Origin: JANNXQ01 sp038238555
GTDB lineage: Bacteria > Verrucomicrobiota > Verrucomicrobiia > Chthoniobacterales > Chthoniobacteraceae
Assembly: GCA_038238555.1 (NCBI GenBank)
Contig: JBBRXP010000156.1
Coordinates: forward strand, 1 to 14,580
DNA length: 14,580 nt
Direction: 5' to 3'
A program made the translations under genes and the position numbers. The notes under the pieces were generated by a model. The model was given only the letters and a program-made list of their open reading frames with translations. It ran no database searches and was not told the origin of the DNA. The first letter of the stretch is position 1; every line of letters begins with the position of its first letter. This document shows, in pieces, positions 1-6,159 of the stretch.

Positions 1-86
1 CCGCCGAAATCGCGCACACCAACGCCCGCTACGAATACCTCGTCCAGCGCAGTCTGCTCGACTACCAGACCGGAGCGCTGCGCTGA
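1..86 (+). CDS. C-terminal end of a truncated plus-strand protein, possibly a TolC-type outer membrane factor
   Basis: Only the last 27 codons are present; the frame is open from base 3 to a TGA at 84-86. The tail reads as an amphipathic helix (NARYEYLVQRSLLDYQTGAL) ending in Arg. A helix with Tyr and Leu at these spacings, followed by TGAL just before the stop, resembles the last helix of TolC-type outer membrane efflux proteins. That match is a weak impression from a very short piece, and other coiled-coil secretion or appendage proteins would look similar. The gene's start and body lie upstream of the window. The next plus-strand gene starts about 360 bases later, so the two are probably not tightly coupled. 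Confidence 0.4.
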   Translation, partial: AEIAHTNARYEYLVQRSLLDYQTGALR

Positions 87-150
87 GCATCTTCGCAAGC
101 AGCCCGCTCCGCGCGCCCGGCTTCGTCGCGGAGGCGCTGGAGGAGCAAGA

Positions 151-171
151 GCGCGGGTTTCCGACCCGCGC
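151..171. repeat. Perfect 8-bp stem hairpin (GCGCGGGT / ACCCGCGC)
   Basis: GCGCGGGT at 151-158 is the exact reverse complement of ACCCGCGC at 164-171, with the loop TTCCG between them. It lies 65 bases after the stop of the upstream gene. It could act as a transcript-end hairpin, but no T-run follows, so an intrinsic terminator is not supported. The motif 'gcgggtttccgacccgc' is the kind of short palindrome I associate with dispersed intergenic repeats in Verrucomicrobia; that association is from memory. Confidence 0.55.
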
Positions 172-241
172 GGCCGGCGGCAATCTGTGCCGCTGGCTTT
201 TCCCGGAACGAGGCTCGTGGCCTCCAAACACCGAATTCCAG

Positions 242-307
242 TTTGGCGTTTAGCCCGCCGCAGGCATCGCCGCTTGGGATCGTGCACCCCAAACTTCAAA
301 CGCCAAA
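242..307. repeat. Spaced 10-bp inverted repeat upstream of GH15 gene
   Basis: TTTGGCGTTT at 242-251 and AAACGCCAAA at 298-307 are perfect reverse complements separated by 46 bases. They lie about 140-200 bases upstream of the GH15 start. They could be the ends of a small dispersed repeat or two half-sites for a DNA-binding protein. The sequence alone does not decide between these. Confidence 0.45.
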
Positions 308-443
308 AGACACTGCCACATTTCACAAAACAGGACGCGCTCGCCTCTCCGAGGGCCTCGTGAATAAACGCCCAGCGCGCGCCTCTCAAGCGGGCGTGGG
401 CCACTGCTCTGGCAGCGGCGCCCTCACTTATCCATTCGCCGCT

Positions 444-2375
444 ATGATGCCGACCGACCGCCCCATCGAGGAATACGCACTCCTCGGCGATTGCGTGACG
501 GCGGCGCTCCTCAATGCCGATGGGGGGATCGATTGGCTCTGCCTGCCGGCCTTCGATGGACCCTCTTTTTTCGGCGCTTTGCTGGATCGCGAGCGCGGCG
601 GCGATTTCACGATCCATCCCACCGTGCCGTATCGAGTCGAGCGTGGCTATCTCGGCGACACCGCGCTCTTCTGCACGCGCTTCCTCACCCATGCAGGCAC
701 GGTGCAACTCACGGATTTCTTTGTGACGGGGCGGCGCCGCGGGACGCGCGGCTACGATTTCACAACCCTGGCGCCCACGCGCAAGCTGGTGCGTCTCGTC
801 GAGCTGGAAAGCGGCGCGGCGGTGCCCATGGAAATGCTCGTGCGCGCGAGGCCCGACTACGGCCGCACGAGCGCGGATTGGAAGCGCACGGTCACGGGCG
901 GCTTTGCCTGCGAGGGGGCGGCGTTTTTCACCGATACCGGCGCGGCCTGGCGGCAGCACGATCTGGCGAGCGAATGGAACGCGGAGCCGGGCAAGCGCTA
1001 TTTCGCGGTGCTCGATTACGGGGAAAATCCCGAGGTGCCCGACCTCGCTGCCGTACGCCGCTGGCACAAAGTGACGACCAAGTTCTGGGAGCACTGGAAC
1101 TATTTCAATCACTACCGCGGCTCACATCAGCGCACGATCCGGCGCAGCGCGGTGACGCTCAAACTTCTGACTTACGCGCCCACCGGCGCATTCGTCGCCG
1201 CGCCCACCGCCTCGCTGCCGGAGGTGGCCGGCGGCGACAAGAATTGGGACTATCGCTACGCTTGGGTGCGCGACACCTCGCTGTTCATCAACACGCTGTT
1301 CCGTCTCGGCTATTCGGGTGAAGCCACGGCCTTCCTCGAATTCGCGGTGCGCGAATCCATGAAGCGCACGGAAGCGGGCGCCGACGTGCTGCCGGTGCTC
1401 TTTGGAATCCGCGGGGAGTCGAAGACCGAGCCGCAAGAGCTCAGTCATCTCGCGGGATGGCGGGCGTCGCGTCCGGTGCAGATCGGCAACCGCGCGGCGG
1501 ATCAATTTCAGCTCGACAATTACGCGCACATCCTCGAGGCGCTTTACTTTTTCAAAGCCACCGGCGGCAAGATCGACGACGACAAGAGGAAGCTCGTGCG
1601 GCTGGTGGCCGCCGAGCTCGTGAAGCGCTGGCGCGAGCCGGATAATGGCGTGTGGGAGGAGGTGGACAAGGCGCAGTTTACTTACGGAAAGGTCGTGGCC
1701 TGGGCCGCCCTCATGCGCGCCGCCACGCTCGCGGATCTCGCGGATTTGCCCATCGAGGAAACGTGCGCCGATATCCGCAGCGAGGTGCTCGCGCGAGCCG
1801 TGCGCGGCGCGGGCGACGAGCAGCACATGGTCGCGCGCTTCGATTCCGATGCGGTGGATGCCTCGTGCCTTATCACGTTTCTCAACGGCTTTTCCGCGCT
1901 CCCTCTGGCGCGCGCCACCCGCGAGCGCATCGAGCGCGCGCTCGCAAGCGGTCCGTTTGTTTACCGCAATCCGAAGCTCAAGGAAGCCGGCGAATCGGCG
2001 TTTCTGCTGTGCATGTTCTGGCGCATCAATCACCTCGTGAAAGAAGGCGAGCAGGCGCGTGCCGAGGAACTGCTCGAGGAAGTGTGCGAGATGCAGAATG
2101 CCTTTGGCCTGCTCGCGGAGGAGATCGCGCCGGAGTCGCGCACGTTCCTCGGAAATTTCCCGCAAGCCTTTTCGCACCTCGGCCTCATCGGCTCGATTTT
2201 GAATGTGGAGCAGGCGCGCGCAAATCCCGCGTGCGCGACCCTGGCGGATCACGAAAAATTCACGCAGAGCGTGGGCGTCACCGTGGGCTGGCGCGCGGTC
2301 CTCGCGGGCTTCCTCCGCGCGCCCAGGACGCTGCGCCTGCTCTTCCACAGCGGCGGCTCGAAATGGAAAGGGTGA
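444..2375 (+). CDS. Glycoside hydrolase family 15 protein (glucoamylase/trehalase type)
   Basis: This is a 643-residue GH15 enzyme, a family that releases glucose from the non-reducing ends of alpha-glucans or splits trehalose with inversion. The N-terminus (IEEYALLGDCVTAALLNADG, then GIDWLCLP.FD) is the typical bacterial GH15 opening. It is followed by NWDYRYAWVRD at residues 267-277, GVWEE at 402-406 (E405 is the expected general acid), AEE at 558-560 (expected general base) and GNFPQAFSHLGL at 570-581. Length is normal for the (alpha/alpha)6 bacterial form. The start at the ATGATG (444/447) was chosen because homology-like sequence begins there; the same frame runs back to 243, but that extension looks non-coding. 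There is no signal peptide, so it is probably cytoplasmic. The usual Arg after the catalytic WE and the Asp in the 'ALDR' box are changed (WEEVDK, ALMRA). It converges on the GMC gene with 24 bases between the stops. Substrate is uncertain. Confidence 0.92.
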   Translation: MMPTDRPIEEYALLGDCVTAALLNADGGIDWLCLPAFDGPSFFGALLDRERGGDFTIHPTVPYRVERGYLGDTALFCTRFLTHAGTVQLTDFFVTGRRRGTRGYDFTTLAPTRKLVRLVELESGAAVPMEMLVRARPDYGRTSADWKRTVTGGFACEGAAFFTDTGAAWRQHDLASEWNAEPGKRYFAVLDYGENPEVPDLAAVRRWHKVTTKFWEHWNYFNHYRGSHQRTIRRSAVTLKLLTYAPTGAFVAAPTASLPEVAGGDKNWDYRYAWVRDTSLFINTLFRLGYSGEATAFLEFAVRESMKRTEAGADVLPVLFGIRGESKTEPQELSHLAGWRASRPVQIGNRAADQFQLDNYAHILEALYFFKATGGKIDDDKRKLVRLVAAELVKRWREPDNGVWEEVDKAQFTYGKVVAWAALMRAATLADLADLPIEETCADIRSEVLARAVRGAGDEQHMVARFDSDAVDASCLITFLNGFSALPLARATRERIERALASGPFVYRNPKLKEAGESAFLLCMFWRINHLVKEGEQARAEELLEEVCEMQNAFGLLAEEIAPESRTFLGNFPQAFSHLGLIGSILNVEQARANPACATLADHEKFTQSVGVTVGWRAVLAGFLRAPRTLRLLFHSGGSKWKG

Positions 2376-2399
2376 TCGCCCGCCCGGCGACCAAGAGAT

Positions 2400-3938
2400 T
2401 CATCCGAGCCGCTCCAGCAGATGATCTCCGACCCGCAGCGCATTGGCGACGATGGTGAGCGAGGGGTTCACCGCGCCGACGGACGGGAAGAATGCCCCGT
2501 CCACGACGTAGAGATTTTCCACGTCATGCGCGCGGCAATGGATGTCGAGCACGGAGGTCGCCGGGTCGGTGCCGAAGCGGCAGGTGCCGCATTGATGCGC
2601 CACTCCCGCGATGGGCACGGTCTTGTGCAGATAGAGCGAGACGGGGATGAAGTGCGCGCCGGCATCGACGGATTTCAAGATGCGCGTCCAGCTTTCCACG
2701 AGCCAGTCGAAGTGCTCGCGATACACATCGGTCTGGTGCAGGTGCACGCGCCCATCGGCGCCGAGCAGCACGCGATTGCTCGCCATCGGCAAGTCCTCGG
2801 CGGTGAGCCACCAGTCGATGGAATGCGTGGCGAGCTCTTCCAACGCGAGACCCGGCGCGGCCGGCGCGTCGGCTTGCAACATGCCGCGATCCGCTTTGCC
2901 GAGGAGCTGGATGTGGCCCATCGGCCACGGGAAATCCTGGTCGCCCCAGTAAAAATCATTCATCGCAAAAGTCTTTTGGAACACGGTGGGATTGGGCGTG
3001 CTGGTGACGCCGAGCATCGCGCCATTGATGTGCCGCATGTAGTTGCGCCCGACTTGATCGGACGCATTGGCCACACCGCGCGGATGCTTGTCGGAGGCGC
3101 TGCGCAGCAGGATGACCGCGGAATTGATCGCGCCCGCCGCGACCACCACGATGCTCGCGCGGAAGACGCGCAGCGCGCCATCGACCTCGGCTTCGACGCC
3201 GGAAATTTCGCGCGCAGTTTTTTCCGTGAGCAACCGCGTCACTCTCGCGTGCAGCACGAGCGTGACATTCGGCTCGCGCATCGCTGGGCGCACGCAATTG
3301 ACATCGGCGTCCGCTTTTCCATCCACCAGACACGGGAAGCCGTCGCACGTGTTGCAGCGGATGCAGGCGCTGCGGAGGCGGTCGGCTTCGTTGAGCTTGA
3401 TGGAAAGCGGCAGCGGAAACGGGGAGCCGCCGGCCGCCGTGAGCCGATCGAAAACCTCCTGAATGTGCGGTTCGTGCGAGACGGGCGGGAAGGGATACTC
3501 CGTGCTCGCGGGCGGCTCCGTCGGGTCGGTGCGGCGCCTGCCGTGGACTTCGTAAAGCGCCTCGGCCTCGCCGTAGTAGCGCTCGAGGTCGCGATACTTC
3601 AGCGGCCATTCCGGCGAGATGCCGCCCTTGTGCTCGACCCGCTCGAAGTCGCGCTCGCGCAGCCGGAACATCGCGCCGCCAAAGACTTTCGTGTTGCCGC
3701 CCACGTTGTAGCCGGTGCCGGGGCGGAAGTCCTCGCCATCCTTGTCGCGCCACATTTCCTCCGTGTGGTAGCGCTGTTTTTGAAAGACCTCCGCCGAATC
3801 CCAGTTCGCTTTTTCGCGCGGCAAAAATCCGCCGCGTTCGAGAATCAAGATGCGCTTCCCGCTCGGCGCGAGCCGGTGGGCGAGCGTGCCGCCGCCCGCG
3901 CCGGAGCCGATGATGATCACGTCGTAGGATTCGTCCAT
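2400..3938 (-). CDS. GMC family FAD-dependent oxidoreductase
   Basis: This 512-residue flavoprotein belongs to the glucose-methanol-choline family, which oxidises alcohols, sugars or polyols using FAD. The N-terminal dinucleotide-binding fold is clear: DVIIIGSGAGGGTLAHRL at residues 6-23, with E34 as the ribose-binding acid. The FAD-contact stretch GYNVGGNTKVFGG lies at 76-88. The C-terminus holds the family active-site pair, H448 in HQCGTCRFG and N491 in GAVNPSLT, within the usual closing block. An insert carries C192, C195, C198 and C203 (C-x2-C-x2-C-x4-C) plus C215, suggesting a structural metal site or disulfides; I recall similar Cys-rich GMC proteins but cannot verify this. There is no signal peptide or Tat motif. 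The start at 3938 begins directly before the FAD fold and lies 24 bases from the first possible start of the divergent VOC-channel gene. The electron acceptor and substrate cannot be told. Confidence 0.93.
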   Translation of the reverse strand: MDESYDVIIIGSGAGGGTLAHRLAPSGKRILILERGGFLPREKANWDSAEVFQKQRYHTEEMWRDKDGEDFRPGTGYNVGGNTKVFGGAMFRLRERDFERVEHKGGISPEWPLKYRDLERYYGEAEALYEVHGRRRTDPTEPPASTEYPFPPVSHEPHIQEVFDRLTAAGGSPFPLPLSIKLNEADRLRSACIRCNTCDGFPCLVDGKADADVNCVRPAMREPNVTLVLHARVTRLLTEKTAREISGVEAEVDGALRVFRASIVVVAAGAINSAVILLRSASDKHPRGVANASDQVGRNYMRHINGAMLGVTSTPNPTVFQKTFAMNDFYWGDQDFPWPMGHIQLLGKADRGMLQADAPAAPGLALEELATHSIDWWLTAEDLPMASNRVLLGADGRVHLHQTDVYREHFDWLVESWTRILKSVDAGAHFIPVSLYLHKTVPIAGVAHQCGTCRFGTDPATSVLDIHCRAHDVENLYVVDGAFFPSVGAVNPSLTIVANALRVGDHLLERLG

Positions 3939-3962
3939 GCGCGGATTGGGAGCGGGGCGCGC

Positions 3963-5537
3963 GTGCGTTTATTCCGAGCCGTGGCTTTGCTCTTTCTCTC
4001 GCTCGTGGGAAATCTCCGCGCGGGAAATGTGGAGGTGAACTCGATCGAGATGACGGTGTCCGACCTTGCCCGAGCACGCGCCTTTTACACCGACGTGTTG
4101 CAGTTCACAGCGATCGCAAACAGCGCAGAGCTGCGACTCGGCGAGGAGGCGCTCATTCTCGTGACTTCCGAAAAAGTGGGCCGCGTGATGCCGCCCGCGA
4201 TGCCGGCTAACGACCGGCTCTTCCAGCACATCGCCATCGTGGTCTCCGACATGGAAGCGGCCTGGCGCCGGCTCCTCGAGCACGATGTCGCGATGGTTTC
4301 CGCCGGCCCGCAGACGCTGCCTCGCTGGAACTTCGACGCCGCCGGCATCCGCGCGCTCTACTTCCGCGATCCCGACGGACACTTCCTCGAGTTCATCCAA
4401 TTCCCCTCCAACAAAGGCGAACCAAAATGGCAGCGCTCCAGCAAGAGCGGGCCGCTTTTCCTCGGTATCGACCACACGGCCATCGTGGTGCGCGACATGC
4501 GCGCAAGCCGGCATTTCTATCGCGACGTGCTCGGGCTCACCATCGTGGGCGAGAGCCTCAACTACGGCGGCGAGCAGGAAAGGCTGAGCGGGGTGGCGGG
4601 CGCGCGCGTGAAGATCACGGGGTTGCGCGGAGCGAAAGGGCCGGGCATCGAGCTGCTGCAATACGTGCTGCCGGGAACTGCGGAAACTCTTTCAGGCGAT
4701 CCGGTTTCCGGCGACTTGCTCCATTGGCAAATCAATCTCAGCGCGCGGCCCGCTGGCACGTCGCAGCGCGATCCCGATGGCCACGCGCTGCGTTTCACCC
4801 CGGCAGATGCGCCGCATTTCACGTTCATGCGCGAGGCACTCCGCCAGCATTGGCCGCGCTATCTCATGGAAGGCGCGGAGCTGGGCATCTTCATGATTGT
4901 CGCGCTTTACCTCACCATTGCGCTCGAGCATCCCGGCTCGCCGGTGCACCGCGCCATCGCCTCGAAGGTGGTGCGCCGCTTCCTCATGGGCGCGGGCATC
5001 GGCATCACCGTCGTCGCCTTGATCTACTGCCAGTGGGGCCGGCAATCCGGCGCGCAATTCAATCCCGCCGTCACGCTCGCGCGCCTCTCGCTCGGAAAGA
5101 TCGAGCCGTGGGATGCCGTCTTCTACATCCTCGCGCAATTCCTCGGCGGCTGGCTCCTGCTCGTGCTCGCCGCGCTCCCGCTGCGCCGCGCGGCGCGTCA
5201 TGAGAAAGTAAAATACGTGGTGACCGAGCCGGGTCCGCAAGGCGCGGCCGCCGCGTTCGCCGCGGAGTTTCTCATCTCCTTCGCCCTCCTTTTTGCGCTG
5301 CTGCAAGTCTTCCATCAACCGGCGCTCAAGCCCTTCATCGGCCTTGCCGCCGGCGTGCTCCTTACCGCCTACATCACCTTCGAGGCGCCTTTCTCCGGCA
5401 TGAGTCTCAGCCCCGCGCGCAGTGTGGCCTCAGCCATCCCGGCGCGGAGTTGGAAAGGGATGTGGATTTATTTCGTCGCGCCGCCGCTCGCCATGCTCCT
5501 CGCGGCGCGCCTGTGCCGGTGGTGGATCGATAGCTGA
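3963..5537 (+). CDS. Fusion protein: tandem VOC (glyoxalase-fold) domains joined to an aquaporin-family (MIP) channel
   Basis: One frame with no stop encodes two recognisable proteins. From about 4041 to 4815 are four glyoxalase-fold half-modules (EMTVSDL.RARAFYTDVL; FQHIAIVVSDM ending DGHFLEFIQF; GIDHTAIVVRDM.ASRHFYRDVLGL ending IELLQYV; LLHWQINL ending DGHALRF). His and Glu at metal-ligand positions are seen in the second and third modules. From about 4827 follows a complete MIP channel with six hydrophobic helices, FNPAV at 5058-5072 and LSPARS at 5406-5423; the second box has Ser where the family has Asn. The fourth VOC module is short, as if about 35 residues were lost. The start is uncertain. 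GTG 3963 adds a signal-like segment (RLFRAVALLFLSLVG), ATG 4050 would leave only the first strand of the VOC fold, and the channel could start alone at ATG 4827. It diverges from the GMC gene, and its stop is 4 bases from the convergent YagU-like gene. A natural fusion, decay or a sequence error are all possible. Confidence 0.8.
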   Translation: MRLFRAVALLFLSLVGNLRAGNVEVNSIEMTVSDLARARAFYTDVLQFTAIANSAELRLGEEALILVTSEKVGRVMPPAMPANDRLFQHIAIVVSDMEAAWRRLLEHDVAMVSAGPQTLPRWNFDAAGIRALYFRDPDGHFLEFIQFPSNKGEPKWQRSSKSGPLFLGIDHTAIVVRDMRASRHFYRDVLGLTIVGESLNYGGEQERLSGVAGARVKITGLRGAKGPGIELLQYVLPGTAETLSGDPVSGDLLHWQINLSARPAGTSQRDPDGHALRFTPADAPHFTFMREALRQHWPRYLMEGAELGIFMIVALYLTIALEHPGSPVHRAIASKVVRRFLMGAGIGITVVALIYCQWGRQSGAQFNPAVTLARLSLGKIEPWDAVFYILAQFLGGWLLLVLAALPLRRAARHEKVKYVVTEPGPQGAAAAFAAEFLISFALLFALLQVFHQPALKPFIGLAAGVLLTAYITFEAPFSGMSLSPARSVASAIPARSWKGMWIYFVAPPLAMLLAARLCRWWIDS

Positions 5538-5541
5538 TTTG

Positions 5542-6093
5542 TCATTGCGCCATTCCCGGAATCTTGACGAGCAGCGGCCGCACGATGCGCCGCACCATTT
5601 CCACCGAGACGCCGAAGATGGCGTGCGTGAAAATCTCGCTCAAATGTTCCTTGAGCGGGATTTCGCTCCACGGCAGCGAGAAGCCGAACCACGGCAGCGT
5701 GGTCTCGTGGGTGAGCAGCAGCAGCACGAGGCCGTAGCCGAGTCCCCAGCCGATTTTCGCTTTCGGAAAAATCTCGACGATCGCTCCGTAAAGCGCGCTC
5801 ACGGCGATGCTGAAACTCCAGTGCAAGGACTGCACGGCGAGGGTGACTTTTTCCGGCGCGAGCGGGCTGCCCGAAAGATACTCGAGGAGCCGCGACACCA
5901 TGACTGCCGGCGGGATCGGCTCGCCGGGCATTCGCGGGGGGAAGACGATTTCGCCGAGCAGTTTCATGCCGGCGCCGGCGACACCGCCGCACCCTCCGGC
6001 GATGAGGCCCCGGGTGATGAGGTCGAATTTCGGCAAGCGATCGGTGGATGGGTGGGAGGAGGTGAACATGGGAATCGATGGGACTCCGCACAT
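5542..6093 (-). CDS. YagU/DUF1440-like inner membrane protein
   Basis: A 183-residue integral membrane protein with about four hydrophobic segments (roughly residues 26-51, 91-110, 114-138 and 151-172). The pattern of a Gly-rich first helix, then FPPRMPGEP, WSFSIAVSALYG and finally LPWSEIPLKEHLSEIFTHAIF with MVRR resembles the YagU/DUF1440 family. In E. coli that family has been linked to acid resistance; the biochemical role is unknown. The match is from memory of the family's C-terminal pattern and is moderate. Alternative starts are ATG 6093 and ATG 6069; neither has a clear Shine-Dalgarno sequence. It follows the VWA gene by 66 bases on the same strand and may be the last gene of that unit. 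Its stop almost touches the convergent channel gene, leaving no room for a terminator. Confidence 0.72.
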   Translation of the reverse strand: MCGVPSIPMFTSSHPSTDRLPKFDLITRGLIAGGCGGVAGAGMKLLGEIVFPPRMPGEPIPPAVMVSRLLEYLSGSPLAPEKVTLAVQSLHWSFSIAVSALYGAIVEIFPKAKIGWGLGYGLVLLLLTHETTLPWFGFSLPWSEIPLKEHLSEIFTHAIFGVSVEMVRRIVRPLLVKIPGMAQ

Positions 6094-6159
6094 GATTCCG
6101 AGGGACGATGGATTATTCCCGTGAATCCAACGATCTGGCCGAACACGCGTGAAACTCTT

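Larger units (their letters stand above)
87..443. other. Intergenic stretch with inverted repeats and no convincing gene
   Basis: The 357 bases between the truncated upstream gene and the GH15 gene hold a perfect hairpin (151-171) and a spaced 10-base inverted repeat (242-251 with 298-307). Open frames here, including an N-terminal extension of the GH15 frame back to 243 and a minus-strand frame at 62-292, have arbitrary composition and no domain-like sequence. I treat them as chance. The stretch probably contains the GH15 promoter, but I see no -35/-10 pair I would defend. Confidence 0.6.

Noticed and set aside
243..443. N-terminal extension of the GH15 frame from 243
   Set aside because: The extension runs through repeat DNA and has no signal peptide or domain; family-like sequence begins only after ATG 444.
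1122..2348. 408-codon minus-strand frame antisense to the GH15 gene
   Set aside because: It is a shadow frame; the plus strand carries all GH15 motifs over the same bases.
2421..3962. Long plus-strand open frame running antisense through the whole GMC gene and into the VOC-channel frame (over 1000 codons in total)
   Set aside because: The antisense part has His/Arg/Ala-rich arbitrary composition and no motifs, while the minus strand encodes a complete GMC protein. Only the part after about 3963 is coding.
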